This document shows positions 30,120 to 39,583 of a stretch of DNA of 64,000 nt, piece after piece. The position numbers and the translations under genes are program-made. Within the stretch, counting starts at the first letter, position 1; every line of letters begins with the position of its first letter. The stretch is from an uncultured Prochlorococcus sp. GTDB lineage: Bacteria; Cyanobacteriota; Cyanobacteriia; PCC-6307; Cyanobiaceae. The notes under the pieces are model-generated. The model saw only the letters and a program-made list of their open reading frames with translations, was not told where the DNA came from and made no database searches. Location: contig CACGKI010000004.1 of NCBI GenBank assembly GCA_902573565.1, positions 23,624 to 87,623 of the forward strand. The letters are read 5' to 3'.

Positions 30120-31379
30120 ATGAACGTAGGAGAAGTAAACTACTATACTCATTCAAGCAAAACTAGATGTGTATTTGTGGATAATAAAGAATTACCGCTT
30201 ATAAGCATTGATATTTGGTGCCAAGCAGGTTCTTTATTTGAGGAAGATGATAAAAACGGCACTGCACATTTTTTAGAACATATGATTTTTAAAGGCTCTA
30301 AAAAAATAATGCCAGGCGAATTTGATCATAAAATTGAATCACTAGGAGGATTAAGTAATGCTTCAACAGGTTATGATGATGTGCATTACCACGTACTCAT
30401 TCCTCCAAATAACTTTAGAGAATCACTTGCTCTTTTGACAAATATTGTTGTTTCTCCAAACTTTAACGCTGATGAATTTCTTAAGGAAAAAGGAGTCGTC
30501 ATTGATGAAATAAAACAACAAAATGATCAACCTGAAGAGAAATTATTTAATTACTTTTTAAAAAGAGTTTGGCTTAAATCTAGTTATGCCAAACCTATAC
30601 TTGGTACTGAGAAAAGTATAAAAAAATTGGAGATAAATGATTTAAAGAAATTTCATCAAAAACACTACAATAACGAAAAAATTTGTATTGCAATTGCCGG
30701 CAATCTTTCAAAAGATATTTACAAAATTTTTGAAAAAAGTGATTTATCTGGCATTAACAAAAATCCGATTTATAAAGGTTCAAATCTATTAAAACTAAAA
30801 AATGCATCTTCCTTAAAAATCAGAAATGGTAGAGAGGTAATTAAATTTGACAATATAGAATTTTCGCGAATATTGATGGCCTGGTTTATCCCAAACCTCA
30901 GTGATCAAAAAAATATTATCGGTCTAGAAATATTAGCTTCAATACTCTCTGTAGGGAAAAACAGTAGGTTAGTAAAAATCTTAAAAGAGGATAAAAATCT
31001 TGTTGAATCAATATATGTTGATGTAAATGCTGGAGAATTAGGCGGATTATTTATCTTGGAAGCTAGTTGTGATTGCAAAGATATCTATTCTGTAGAAAGG
31101 CAAATTAATAAAACATTAAGCGAAATCTCAACTTGTAAAGTGTTAACTTTAGATGAAATAAGAAAAGCTATAAATATTGTAAAAAGCAATTACGTTTTTA
31201 ATTTAGAGACGCCTACACAACTTTCTTCATTCTTCGGGAATGAACTTCTATGGGGAAGGAAATCTTCAATTAATAAGTTAGAGAGTCATTTAAAGTATTG
31301 GAATGACTTAGATAATTTCAAAGAAATCACTCAGTACATTTGCAGAGATAAATTTACTCTAATTGCGTCATCTGAATAA
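30120..31379 (+). CDS. M16 family zinc peptidase, catalytic
   Basis: Pitrilysin/processing-peptidase family member. The inverted zinc motif HFLEH (H50, E53, H54) is present, with a downstream Glu in EKGVVIDEIKQ as third ligand. 419 residues, with a fold-typical second half. The next gene starts on the base after its stop and encodes a paralogue without the zinc motif, so the pair probably forms an active/inactive heterodimer as in known two-subunit M16 enzymes. It is divergent from pcyA. Confidence 0.92.
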   Translation: MNVGEVNYYTHSSKTRCVFVDNKELPLISIDIWCQAGSLFEEDDKNGTAHFLEHMIFKGSKKIMPGEFDHKIESLGGLSNASTGYDDVHYHVLIPPNNFRESLALLTNIVVSPNFNADEFLKEKGVVIDEIKQQNDQPEEKLFNYFLKRVWLKSSYAKPILGTEKSIKKLEINDLKKFHQKHYNNEKICIAIAGNLSKDIYKIFEKSDLSGINKNPIYKGSNLLKLKNASSLKIRNGREVIKFDNIEFSRILMAWFIPNLSDQKNIIGLEILASILSVGKNSRLVKILKEDKNLVESIYVDVNAGELGGLFILEASCDCKDIYSVERQINKTLSEISTCKVLTLDEIRKAINIVKSNYVFNLETPTQLSSFFGNELLWGRKSSINKLESHLKYWNDLDNFKEITQYICRDKFTLIASSE

Positions 31380-32597
31380 ATGTTAAAAAAATATTTTTTA
31401 AACTATAAAAGAAGAAATTTTTCAACTGCTTCAATTTGGATTAAAGGGGGTAGTAATATGGACAAAATTGGTAAAAAAGGATTAAATAAGATCCTTTGTT
31501 CATTACTTACCAGAGGATGTGAAGGTTTTGATAATTTTGCTTTTTCTGAGTATATCGAGTCCCATGGAGCAGAATTAAATCAAGAAGTATTCGAAGATGG
31601 AATATCAATAGGCATAAAATCTCTTAATGAACATTTCAGCAAATTATTCCCTCTATTAGATTTAATAATAAACAAACCAATTCTTTCCGAAATTGAATTT
31701 CAAAAAGTAAAAAAATCATCTATTAATTTAATCAAAAAAGATAAAGAGAATCCATTCAATTTATGTTTTGAAAAATGGAGGAAAATTGTTTATTCAAATC
31801 ATCCTTATGCATTCAACACAATTGGCAATAAGAATGATGTTTTAAAAATTAGCTATGAAGATGTTTTGTGTGAGTTTAAAAATTTCAAAAAAAGAGAAAA
31901 ATATTTAATTTCAAATAATTCCATAATAGATGGAGAGAATTTAGAAAAATTAGATAAAAAATTCCTAAATGAAAAATCAGCTCTAAGAAATTATGATTTA
32001 GATCCTTCGAAGAGATTTGATTGCATTAATAATTATTCAAACCAAACAATAATAATGATTGGTAACCAAACATGTTCTCGTAGAAGTAGTGAATACTTGC
32101 CACTCAAAGTTTTAGAGTCATATTTATCTTATGGAATGAGCGCTGCTTTATTTAAACTTTTTAGGGAAAAAAACGGTATATCATACGATCTTGGTGTTTT
32201 TTATCCTATTAGGAGTGGGAATGCACCTTTCTTAGTTTATTTATCGGTTTCAAACAAAAATGCACTTTTTGCTTTTGAACTTTTAACAACTCTATGGAAA
32301 AATTTACTTCTAAACCCTTTGATTGATTCTGAAATATCTTTAGCCAAAGAAAAATTAAAGGGTTCTTGTCTTTTGAGTAATCAATCTTTGGATGATATTT
32401 TACAGCGAAAAATACAACTAATCAGCTATGGTCTTTCACCTATTAAAGAAATAGATTTAAATACAAAAATAGATGAGATATCTTCATTGGAAATTTTTAA
32501 AATAACTAGGAAGTATTTTTCAAAACCTTTCTTAAGTATTTCTGGCAATAAAAAAATATGTTTAGAAATTAACAATATGTGGATGAAAAACTTTTAA
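31380..32597 (+). CDS. M16 family peptidase-like protein, non-catalytic partner
   Basis: 405-residue M16 homologue that lacks HxxEH at the expected place near residue 45 (the sequence there is LNKILCSLLTRG) yet keeps the family pattern GAELNQE, the long helix and a C-terminal repeat (LFREKNGISYDLGVFYPIRSG). Zero-base spacing from the catalytic gene indicates coupling. Likely the substrate-binding subunit of a heterodimeric protease. Confidence 0.88.
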   Translation: MLKKYFLNYKRRNFSTASIWIKGGSNMDKIGKKGLNKILCSLLTRGCEGFDNFAFSEYIESHGAELNQEVFEDGISIGIKSLNEHFSKLFPLLDLIINKPILSEIEFQKVKKSSINLIKKDKENPFNLCFEKWRKIVYSNHPYAFNTIGNKNDVLKISYEDVLCEFKNFKKREKYLISNNSIIDGENLEKLDKKFLNEKSALRNYDLDPSKRFDCINNYSNQTIIMIGNQTCSRRSSEYLPLKVLESYLSYGMSAALFKLFREKNGISYDLGVFYPIRSGNAPFLVYLSVSNKNALFAFELLTTLWKNLLLNPLIDSEISLAKEKLKGSCLLSNQSLDDILQRKIQLISYGLSPIKEIDLNTKIDEISSLEIFKITRKYFSKPFLSISGNKKICLEINNMWMKNF

Positions 32598-32598
32598 G

Positions 32599-32808
32599 TT
32601 AGATTTTCTCGATTTTGTTTACATCAATTAAAAAGGCTCCTCTTCTAAATTTAACTTCAACAGTATCTGGGGATTTTATTGATAAAATTTCTCCAATTTC
32701 ATCAATTGCCACCAAATCTGGAGGTCTGAGCATTGGCATATTATCTGAAGTTTTTAGATAGGAGATTGGAGCAATCAACTTCACCTTATCTTTGATCTCA
32801 AATTTCAT
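32599..32808 (-). CDS. DUF3148 / SipA-like small regulator
   Basis: 69-residue SH3-like protein starting MKFEIKDKVKLIAP. The central MPMLRPPDL stretch and downstream VEVKFRRGAFLID match the DUF3148 family, whose studied member SipA binds the histidine kinase NblS in Synechococcus. An in-frame TTG two codons upstream is possible, but ATG at 32808 is preferred. It converges with the M16 pair and is divergent from ftsH. NblS control of light-stress genes would fit the neighbouring ftsH, but this is inference. Confidence 0.75.
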   Translation of the reverse strand: MKFEIKDKVKLIAPISYLKTSDNMPMLRPPDLVAIDEIGEILSIKSPDTVEVKFRRGAFLIDVNKIEKI

Positions 32809-32916
32809 AGACAAAATTCAATACAGACAAGAGTAATATAACCATAAAATTAAAGAAAACATCAACGAAACGAACTGATTCAGTCTAGAATCAAATAATT
32901 GACGTAAAACAAATTA

Positions 32917-34830
32917 ATGAATCAAAAATTCAAAACATTAATTTTATGGGCTTTACCTATAGTTTTAGTAATTGCACTCTCGTACCAATTTTTAACATCT
33001 AGTAATGTTGATACACTTAAATCAAATGGAACCACAATTGCGCCAAGAAACTCAGCTGTAGCTAGAGTAAGTTACGGAAGATTCTTAGACTATATAAATT
33101 CAGGGAGGGTTACATCAGTTGATATTTTTGAGGGTGGTAGAAATGCTGTGATAGAGACGGTGGATTCAGATTTAGATAATAAAGTTCAAAGATTAAGGGT
33201 AGACCTTCCTGGCTTAACACCAGAACTCATAAACAAATTAAAAACTGAGGGAATAAGTTTTGATGTACATCCTGTAAAAACTGCTCCTCCCGCATTAGGA
33301 ATTTTGGGTAATTTACTTTTCCCAGCTATTTTAATTGGTGGATTAATTTTATTAGCCAGAAGATCCAATGGTATGCCTGGAGGCCCAGGTCAAGCTATGC
33401 AATTTGGAAAGACTAAAGCAAGATTTGCAATGGAAGCTGAAACTGGGGTAGTTTTCGATGATGTAGCAGGTGTTAATGAAGCTAAACAGGATTTACAAGA
33501 GGTAGTTACTTTTCTTAAGAAGCCTGAAAAATTTACTTCTGTTGGCGCGAGAATTCCAAAAGGAGTTTTATTGGTAGGTCCTCCTGGAACTGGTAAAACT
33601 TTATTAGCAAAAGCTATTGCAGGAGAAGCAGGTGTACCATTTTTTTCATTATCAGGTTCTGAATTTGTTGAGATGTTTGTTGGTGTTGGAGCTAGTAGGG
33701 TAAGAGATCTTTTCAAAAGAGCTAAAGAAAATAGTCCTTGTTTAATTTTCATCGATGAAATTGATGCTGTTGGTAGACAGAGAGGTGCTGGAATTGGGGG
33801 AGGCAATGATGAGAGAGAGCAAACTCTCAACCAATTGTTAACTGAAATGGATGGATTCGAAGGGAATAGCGGCATAATAATAATTGCTGCTACAAACAGA
33901 CCTGACGTATTAGATTCTGCTCTTATGAGACCTGGACGATTTGATAGGCAAGTAACTGTTGATGCTCCTGACATAAAAGGTAGACTTTCAATACTTGAAG
34001 TACATGCTAGAAATAAGAAACTTCAAGATGATCTAACGCTTGAAAGTATTGCGAGAAGAACACCAGGTTTTACTGGAGCGGATTTAGCTAATCTTTTAAA
34101 TGAAGCTGCCATCTTGACTGCCAGAAGAAGAAAAGATTCTATAAGTATTTCTGAGATAGATGATTCGGTTGATAGAATTGTTGCAGGCATGGAGGGTTCT
34201 CCTTTAACAGATGGTAGAAGCAAAAGATTGATCGCCTACCACGAAGTTGGCCATGCTCTTATCGGTTCATTAGTAAAAGCTCATGATCCTGTCCAAAAAG
34301 TAACCGTTATTCCAAGAGGACAAGCTAAGGGATTAACCTGGTTCACTCCTGATGATGAACAAACCCTTGTTAGCAGAGCTCAACTAAAGGCAAGAATAAT
34401 GGGTGCTTTGGGAGGAAGAGCTGCAGAAGATGTTGTTTTTGGAAAAGGAGAAATTACAACAGGAGCAGGTGGTGATTTCCAACAGGTTGCCTCTATGGCA
34501 AGACAAATGGTAACTAGATTTGGAATGAGTAATTTAGGTCCGATAGCTCTAGAGAGTGGAAATCAAGAAGTTTTTGTTGGAAGAGATTTGATGACAAGAA
34601 GTGAAGTATCTGATTCAATCTCCAAACAAATCGACGAAAGTGTAAGAGTCATGGTAAAGGAATGTTATCAAGAAACTTATTCTATAGTCAGCAAAAATAG
34701 AGAAGCTATGGATAAAATAGTTGACCTTTTAATAGAGAAAGAAACATTAGATGGTGAAGAATTCGTAAATATTCTTTCCAAATTCACTATTATTCCCAAG
34801 AAAGAGAGAACACCTCAATTGTTAAATTAA
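32917..34830 (+). CDS. ftsH: ATP-dependent zinc metalloprotease FtsH
   Basis: Thylakoid/plasma-membrane AAA+ protease involved in photosystem II repair. Two TM helices (about 6-25 and 127-147) flank a lumenal/periplasmic domain; Walker [18 protein letters not shown], Walker [14 protein letters not shown], second region of homology [15 protein letters not shown], and zinc motif HEVGH at His442. 637 residues. Cyanobacteria have several paralogues, so the exact subtype is not assigned. Confidence 0.96.
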   Translation: MNQKFKTLILWALPIVLVIALSYQFLTSSNVDTLKSNGTTIAPRNSAVARVSYGRFLDYINSGRVTSVDIFEGGRNAVIETVDSDLDNKVQRLRVDLPGLTPELINKLKTEGISFDVHPVKTAPPALGILGNLLFPAILIGGLILLARRSNGMPGGPGQAMQFGKTKARFAMEAETGVVFDDVAGVNEAKQDLQEVVTFLKKPEKFTSVGARIPKGVLLVGPPGTGKTLLAKAIAGEAGVPFFSLSGSEFVEMFVGVGASRVRDLFKRAKENSPCLIFIDEIDAVGRQRGAGIGGGNDEREQTLNQLLTEMDGFEGNSGIIIIAATNRPDVLDSALMRPGRFDRQVTVDAPDIKGRLSILEVHARNKKLQDDLTLESIARRTPGFTGADLANLLNEAAILTARRRKDSISISEIDDSVDRIVAGMEGSPLTDGRSKRLIAYHEVGHALIGSLVKAHDPVQKVTVIPRGQAKGLTWFTPDDEQTLVSRAQLKARIMGALGGRAAEDVVFGKGEITTGAGGDFQQVASMARQMVTRFGMSNLGPIALESGNQEVFVGRDLMTRSEVSDSISKQIDESVRVMVKECYQETYSIVSKNREAMDKIVDLLIEKETLDGEEFVNILSKFTIIPKKERTPQLLN

Positions 34831-35414
34831 GCCTTAATAGGTTTTTTATCTAACACTAAATCTATTAACCCGTATTCCACTGCTTCATTAGGAGACATAT
34901 AAAAATCTCTATCTGTGTCTTCTTTAATGGTTTCATAATCCCTACCAGTTCTCTCAGACAATTCAGAATTAAGTCGCTCTTTTAAAAACAAAATTTCATC
35001 CGCTTGAATCCTTATGTCACTGGCTTGTCCTCTAGCACCCCCGAGTGGCTGATGGATCATTATTCTTGAATGTCTAAGGCTACTTCTTTTACCTTTAGTT
35101 CCTGCTGCCAATAAAAAAGCACCCATACTAGCTGCCAAACCCACACAAACTGTATGTATATCAGGCTTAACATGTTGCATGGTATCAAAAATTCCCAAGC
35201 CATCATAAACAGATCCCCCTGGTGAATTAATGTACATATAGATATCTTTTTCGGGGTCTTCTGCCTCGAGAAACAATAATTGAGCAACAATTCTATTCGC
35301 AGTTTCACTAGTAACTTGTTCTCCCAAGAAGATTATCCTTTCTCTTAATAATCTCGAATAAATATCAAAGACTCTTTCGCTACCGCCAGATTCTTCTAAA
35401 ACTAAAGGGATCAT
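34827..35414 (-). CDS. clpP: ATP-dependent Clp protease proteolytic subunit
   Basis: Serine protease ring of the Clp machine. Catalytic triad visible: Ser96 in [11 protein letters not shown], His121 in [12 protein letters not shown], and Asp170 in [10 protein letters not shown]. 195 residues, full catalytic set, so it is an active ClpP and not a ClpR. Its stop overlaps the end of ftsH by 4 bases in convergent orientation; the thf1 start is 35 bases away on the other strand. Confidence 0.95.
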   Translation of the reverse strand: MIPLVLEESGGSERVFDIYSRLLRERIIFLGEQVTSETANRIVAQLLFLEAEDPEKDIYMYINSPGGSVYDGLGIFDTMQHVKPDIHTVCVGLAASMGAFLLAAGTKGKRSSLRHSRIMIHQPLGGARGQASDIRIQADEILFLKERLNSELSERTGRDYETIKEDTDRDFYMSPNEAVEYGLIDLVLDKKPIKA

Positions 35415-35449
35415 AATAATATTTACTTGTTTATTAGATATTAACGATA

Positions 35450-36097
35450 TTGAGTCAACATACGCTAACCTTATTAAGGTTTACATATAAAAAATTGAAA
35501 GAAAAATTGACTGTTTCAGATAGCAAAAAGTTATTTCATGAACAATTCCCTTACGTTATTCCAGGTTTATATAAAAAAATAGTTGATGAAATGCTTGTCG
35601 AACTCAATCTTTTAAATCATCAAAATGAATTTACACAAGATTATCTCTTTTGTGTAGGTCTCACCGAAACATTTAAAGAGTTAACGAAAGGATACAAACC
35701 TGAGATACATCTGGATCCTCTTTTTAACTCTTTATGCAATTCAACAAATTTTGAAGCGAAGAAAATTAAGGAAATCTCTCAAAAATCTCAAATGGAATTT
35801 AAGGATAAATCATTCAAAGATATATTGGAATTATTAAAAGAAAAAAGTAATTCTAAACATTATCCCTCAAGAATATTGAACTTGGGAATATACATAATAA
35901 TTTCAAATTCCCAAGATTTAAAGGGGAAAAGTGATTCAGAAACAAATAAAATTATTTCCGATATATTTGAACAATTAAATTTACCTTTTAATAAAGCAGA
36001 TAAAGATATAGGGATTTATAAAAACACAATATCCAAAATGAAACAAGCAAAAGAATTAATTGAAGAACTAAGATTAAAAGATAAGACGAAAAAATAA
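35450..36097 (+). CDS. thf1: Thylakoid formation protein Thf1/Psb29
   Basis: Protein needed for photosystem II biogenesis and for FtsH stability in cyanobacteria and plants. Family signature [39 protein letters not shown] pattern spans about residues 22-56, followed by [16 protein letters not shown] and LFNSLC. 215 residues if started at the TTG at 35450; a later TTG just before KEKLTVSDS would give about 200 and is equally plausible. It lies next to ftsH and clpP, consistent with a shared quality-control role. Confidence 0.88.
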   Translation: MSQHTLTLLRFTYKKLKEKLTVSDSKKLFHEQFPYVIPGLYKKIVDEMLVELNLLNHQNEFTQDYLFCVGLTETFKELTKGYKPEIHLDPLFNSLCNSTNFEAKKIKEISQKSQMEFKDKSFKDILELLKEKSNSKHYPSRILNLGIYIIISNSQDLKGKSDSETNKIISDIFEQLNLPFNKADKDIGIYKNTISKMKQAKELIEELRLKDKTKK

Positions 36098-36109
36098 AAC
36101 AAAAATAGT

Positions 36110-36250
36110 TTATTTTTTTAGTCTTTTTTTATCTTTCCAAGAAATGTAAGAAATGTAAATTACAGCGAAAGTTATAAATATAAGTAAAACGAATGAAGTA
36201 ATAATAAGAAATTTACTTAAATATGCTTCATACGTTAAAAAAAAAATCAT
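36110..36250 (-). CDS. 46-aa single-TM protein overlapping petN
   Basis: [17 protein letters not shown]..., with one long hydrophobic helix (about residues 12-36) and a basic C-terminus [10 protein letters not shown]. Its ATG overlaps the petN TGA stop as ATGA, and the frame runs 47 codons to TAA. The topology resembles low-molecular-weight photosynthetic subunits, but I recognise no known one. Overlap and composition argue for a real, translationally coupled gene; conservation is not checked. Confidence 0.6.
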
Positions 36251-36348
36251 ATGTCAATAGAGCCATCACCATTTCTTCCCCAAACAACCATTGCAATTGA
36301 AAAAGTAAAAATTGCAGCTAATGCAGCCCACCCTATTTGAAAAATCAT
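36247..36348 (-). CDS. petN: Cytochrome b6f complex subunit VIII
   Basis: 33-residue protein with a single TM helix and the PetN signature [13 protein letters not shown] at residues about 15-27. It is required for assembly of the cytochrome b6f complex. Slightly longer than many homologues because of a short tail DGSIDI. The stop overlaps the ATG of the following 46-codon ORF. Confidence 0.93.
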
Positions 36349-36467
36349 TAGATTTAAGTCCTTTTTTTTTTAATATAACAGAACTTAAAAAGAATTTTTA
36401 ATTTCTAAGCTAAACTTAATTTCTCAGAAACACAATTTTGTAAATATAATGATAAATAAAAAAAAAA

Positions 36468-36746
36468 TTGGGTAGATTAGTATTAAATCATAGTACAAAT
36501 ATAGAAGGTTTAATTCCGATACTTCAAAAATTAGCTCTTAACATAAATATTAAAACAGTTACTCCCGCTGTTATATCAAGAGCAAAAGGAAGATCTTCAA
36601 AATTAATACTTAGATTATCCGTGAAAACCATAAACGGATATAAGGCAATAGCAAGAAAGGGGAACACAGCACAAGAAGTTTTTATTTCAACAGACTTAAA
36701 TAAAGATGAATTAAAACAGATAATAGATATATATAATGGAAAATAA
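36468..36746 (+). CDS. DUF2103 family protein
   Basis: 92-residue protein GRLVLNHSTNIEGLIP..., with TPAVISRAKGRSSKLILRLSV and RKGNTAQEVFI, matching the cyanobacterial DUF2103 family, predicted (not shown) to bind metal. The only start in this frame is TTG at 36468, directly after an A10 run; an ATG at 36449 is out of frame by one base across that run. Function unknown. Confidence 0.75.
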   Translation: MGRLVLNHSTNIEGLIPILQKLALNINIKTVTPAVISRAKGRSSKLILRLSVKTINGYKAIARKGNTAQEVFISTDLNKDELKQIIDIYNGK

Positions 36747-36785
36747 TTTAAAAAAAGATAATTAGCCACAACAAGGAAGAAATAG

Positions 36786-36992
36786 ATGAAATTAGCATTA
36801 AAAATATCTTTATTCTTATTTCTTTTACACACATTTGGTTATAAATCATTCTCACTTACCGAGTATGAAATAAAAAAAATATGCAAAAAGGAGAAAAGAC
36901 AATTAAGTTGCAGAAAAAATCTGAAAGAGAAAAGATCAAACCTCCAGAAAGGCATTTTAATTGAAATTCCAGTAATACCTTATAAAAGATAA
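36786..36992 (+). CDS. Small secreted hypothetical protein, 68 aa
   Basis: ATG-started ORF with a signal-peptide-like N-terminus (LALKISLFLFLLHTFGYKSF) followed by a Lys/Arg/Glu-rich, two-cysteine mature part (KKICKKEKRQLSCRK) that could form a disulfide in the periplasm. Not recognised. Its 3' end is 13 bases from a convergent gene. Confidence 0.5.
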   Translation: MKLALKISLFLFLLHTFGYKSFSLTEYEIKKICKKEKRQLSCRKNLKEKRSNLQKGILIEIPVIPYKR

Positions 36993-37005
36993 CTAGGACA
37001 AGAAT

Positions 37006-37275
37006 TTAGATTTCAAATTCTGATTCGAAAAGATTAAAAGCATTTTTATAGCTTTTAAGAATTTCCTCTGAGTTATCATTAAAGCCTAGCTGATCATAGT
37101 CTTCTTTTAAATTATTAAATAAATCGACAACTCCATTAAAAGCACTCATGTACTCATTTTGTATATCTTCATCACTGATATCATAGATTTTCGCCAAAAC
37201 TAATTCGACATTTTTTTTTGATGAATATATTTGTCTCTCGAAATCTTTATTTAACTTCCTTCTTTTTTTTGCCAT
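37006..37275 (-). CDS. Hypothetical protein, 89 aa
   Basis: Soluble, mostly helical protein with a basic N-terminus (MAKKRRKLNKDFERQ) and an acidic C-terminal half. No motif recognised. The clean charge pattern and lack of a better frame support it being coding. Confidence 0.55.
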   Translation of the reverse strand: MAKKRRKLNKDFERQIYSSKKNVELVLAKIYDISDEDIQNEYMSAFNGVVDLFNNLKEDYDQLGFNDNSEEILKSYKNAFNLFESEFEI

Positions 37276-37409
37276 CTAAAGAATTTTATTTCAAATACAA
37301 ATTAACAATACTCAACTTCATAGATAAATTAAATTAAAACTTATAAAATAAAAATATAGTTTCCAAATCAAAATAAATCTCCTATCTTCAAAATAATTTA
37401 TTTGATGAT

Positions 37410-37826
37410 ATGAATAAAAAAGAAACAAGTAATCCGAAATTTGCTAGAAAAATGAATACTTCAGAGAATTCAAGGAAAAAGAAAAATAGAGATCTTCCAT
37501 GGTGGGTAGAATTGTTTTTTGTTCAAATAGGATTACCAGATAAATTACTAGTAAAAATACTAAAAACCAAAAAGACTTTTAAAGAAACAATTAAAAATGA
37601 AAAAAAATCATTACTCACATTTTTGTTTGTAATCAGTTCGTTGACGTATTTTTACCCAGTAATTAAACAAGCAAAGAATCAATTAAACTGTGAAGCGATT
37701 GCCAAAAATTATATTATTAAAAATAAAAATATAATCGGACTAGATACGAGGGAATTAAAAATGTTATCTACAAATTTTTGTTATGGTGGTGAAGAAATAT
37801 ACGAAATTGAAAATTTAAAAAATTAA
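37410..37826 (+). CDS. Conserved hypothetical membrane protein, 138 aa
   Basis: A polar, lysine-rich N-terminus, then RDLPWWVELFFVQIGLPDKLL (about residues 29-48; tryptophan-rich amphipathic helix), a TM helix (about 67-84), and a periplasmic tail with two cysteines (LNCEAI and NFCYGG). I recall this type in picocyanobacteria, without known function. It may be co-transcribed with the following 58-codon ORF 12 bases downstream. Confidence 0.62.
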   Translation: MNKKETSNPKFARKMNTSENSRKKKNRDLPWWVELFFVQIGLPDKLLVKILKTKKTFKETIKNEKKSLLTFLFVISSLTYFYPVIKQAKNQLNCEAIAKNYIIKNKNIIGLDTRELKMLSTNFCYGGEEIYEIENLKN

Positions 37827-37837
37827 ATTCTAATCCT

Positions 37838-38014
37838 ATGCAAAATAAAGAAGACAAAAAGGAAAGCGTAAAAATGCATTTAAAAGATTTAAGGCAAAAC
37901 TTAAAAATAATGCATTTGGAAGTTACTGAACAATTAAAATTACCTGAGAGGGACGATGTAAAAAAATTGATGAACAAAATGGATCTACTTTTAAAGTTAA
38001 TTGAATCAAAATAA
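37838..38014 (+). CDS. Hypothetical protein, 58 aa
   Basis: ATG-started ORF (MQNKEDKKESVKMHLKDLRQ...), highly charged and predicted helical, with a leucine/methionine-rich C-terminal heptad-like pattern (VKKLMNKMDLLLKLI) suggestive of a short coiled coil. It follows the membrane protein gene closely. Not recognised. Confidence 0.5.
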   Translation: MQNKEDKKESVKMHLKDLRQNLKIMHLEVTEQLKLPERDDVKKLMNKMDLLLKLIESK

Positions 38015-38054
38015 ACTACACTATAAAAAAATTGGAATTATCAAAAGACAAAAA

Positions 38055-38405
38055 ATGAAAATAATAAAAAACTTTTCACAAATACTTTTAATATCAATTT
38101 TCTTAAGTTCATGTAAAACATCAGACAATAAAGAATATCCCAAAATTAATTCGAAAGAAAATATTAATATTAATACTCAAACAGAAAAGAAAAGAATGGA
38201 AATAAATTTTTCTTGTGGGAAAGATGGAATTTCAGAATATTTAGATGATGGATGGACCATCTTAAAAGAAGATACGCGAGAAAAAATTTGTACCTGGAAA
38301 TCTGTTCCTGCCACAAAAGATTGTGATATGGAAAAAGATAAAGGTTGTAAGATAACAAAGCCAGATAAGATTGGCGAAGAAAAAACTTACTTAATAGAAA
38401 AATAA
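38055..38405 (+). CDS. Putative lipoprotein, 116 aa
   Basis: Starts at ATG 38055 (MKIIKNFSQ); a TTG-led extension to 38001 is less likely because it would overlap the preceding gene. The signal segment ends in a lipobox-like IFLSSC, followed by a short domain with four cysteines (FSCGKDG, KICTW, KDCDMEKDKGCK) and a conserved-looking DDGWTILKE. No named family recognised. Confidence 0.62.
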   Translation: MKIIKNFSQILLISIFLSSCKTSDNKEYPKINSKENININTQTEKKRMEINFSCGKDGISEYLDDGWTILKEDTREKICTWKSVPATKDCDMEKDKGCKITKPDKIGEEKTYLIEK

Positions 38406-38413
38406 TTTATAAT

Positions 38414-38551
38414 ATGTATCCTGAATCAGAATATATTGTTGATTTAATTTTTATAAAACTTAAAAACTATAAGTCAAAAAAAATATTTTTGGAAAAAGAA
38501 AATTTGAAAGAATTTATTTATTCACTTTTCAAAGAACACAGACTAAAATAG
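38414..38551 (+). CDS. Small hypothetical protein, 45 aa
   Basis: ORF MYPESEYIVDLIFIKLKN..., 8 bases after the lipoprotein stop, rich in Lys/Phe/Ile, ending SLFKEHRLK. No motif. Coding status rests on the close spacing and an ATG start; weak. Confidence 0.38.
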   Translation: MYPESEYIVDLIFIKLKNYKSKKIFLEKENLKEFIYSLFKEHRLK

Positions 38552-38598
38552 CACTATAACTAAAACTGTTATAGTAAAAATATAGATTAGAGATCTTT

Positions 38599-38706
38599 AT
38601 GTATAATTTTTCTTCATTAACTATTTTTCTTGTAATCGTTTTTATTTTAAGCCTTTATTTACTTTTTAAGATCACTTCAAATGAAAATAATAGAAACAGA
38701 TCCTAA
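38599..38706 (+). CDS. Tiny single-TM protein, 35 aa
   Basis: ORF MYNFSSLTIFLVIVFILSLY... with one strong TM helix (about residues 7-24) and a polar Asn/Arg tail. The composition fits the many tiny membrane proteins of this genome; no family recognised. Confidence 0.45.
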   Translation: MYNFSSLTIFLVIVFILSLYLLFKITSNENNRNRS

Positions 38707-38713
38707 AACACTT

Positions 38714-38896
38714 TTATATGATGGGATCTTCTCTAATTATTAAGACTGTATGCTTATTTAAACCATCATTAATCCATTCCTTATATTCTTGTAAAACGCA
38801 CTTCTTATCTAAATTATCTAGTAAATTAATTCTTTTTTTTGCATTATCTAATGCTACTTTAATACAGAATTCAAAATCTTTGGAATTTTTTTGCAT
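38714..38896 (-). CDS. Hypothetical protein, 60 aa
   Basis: Hydrophilic, helical 60-residue ORF (MQKNSKDFEFCIKVALDNAK...). It is preferred over the overlapping plus-strand frame, which is Leu/Ser/Phe-rich and looks like a shadow. A perfect 7-bp inverted repeat (AGTAAAT-TTA-ATTTACT, 38917-38933) sits just upstream of its start and could be an operator. Confidence 0.45.
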   Translation of the reverse strand: MQKNSKDFEFCIKVALDNAKKRINLLDNLDKKCVLQEYKEWINDGLNKHTVLIIREDPII

Positions 38897-39037
38897 TCGA
38901 CCTTTTTCTCAATATTAGTAAATTTAATTTACTCTTTTGTAGTGTAAACAACAATAAGGTATTTTTTTTTAATAAGAGTATCAAGCAATACGGAAGAATT
39001 ATTTTTATATTTGTAATAATAATAATTTTAAAATATT

Positions 39038-39232
39038 ATGTCATACGAAGCAGGGAGTAAAGAATGTAGGCATTTGATTGAGGCTAAGGAAAGTCTTCTA
39101 TCAGCTATGGATGCTTTAAGCCATATAAATTCAACTGATCTAATACAAATGCAGATTAAAGAAATCTACAATAAACTAGAGCAAATGCATGATAATCGCA
39201 AAAAGATAGAATCGGCTACTAATTATTTATAA
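39038..39232 (+). CDS. Hypothetical protein, 64 aa
   Basis: ORF MSYEAGSKECRHLIEAKESL..., fully helical and charged, probably a short helical hairpin. Starts with ATG after an AT-rich upstream region. No family recognised, but composition is protein-like. Confidence 0.5.
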   Translation: MSYEAGSKECRHLIEAKESLLSAMDALSHINSTDLIQMQIKEIYNKLEQMHDNRKKIESATNYL

Positions 39233-39240
39233 TATTCAAA

Positions 39241-39447
39241 TTAAAAGTTCCCAAATTCGCTTTTTATTTTTTTTGTTCCTTTATCAGATAATAAACCCAG
39301 TAAAGCATCAAGTTGTGCATGAACTTCTTTAGCTTCACTAAGGTCTGGCAATAAATCCTCTTTGATGAGCATCTGATGCATTTCTCTAAGCTCTAACCTT
39401 ATATATCTTAGGTGTGAACTTACTTCCTCTCTCTTAGTTGCACTCAT
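39241..39447 (-). CDS. Hypothetical protein, 68 aa
   Basis: Helical ORF MSATKREEVSSHLRYIRLEL..., with amphipathic repeats REMHQML and AQLDALLGLL. Convergent with the 64-residue gene, ends 8 bases apart. Codon use is normal for the window. Function unknown. Confidence 0.55.
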   Translation of the reverse strand: MSATKREEVSSHLRYIRLELREMHQMLIKEDLLPDLSEAKEVHAQLDALLGLLSDKGTKKIKSEFGNF

Positions 39448-39583
39448 ATTAGCCTCTTATTCTTTATATTATACATTATTGTCTTTTTATATTTAAATAA
39501 TGAATTTAGACAAATAAACAAATTTTTGAGATTTAATAAAATTTCAAATATTTTTAAAGTATTAATGTAGTAGTATATTTTTC

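Noticed and set aside
33390..33974. 194-codon minus-strand frame inside ftsH
   Set aside because: Antisense shadow of a highly conserved gene; Pro/Ser/Ala-rich composition mirrors the FtsH codons.
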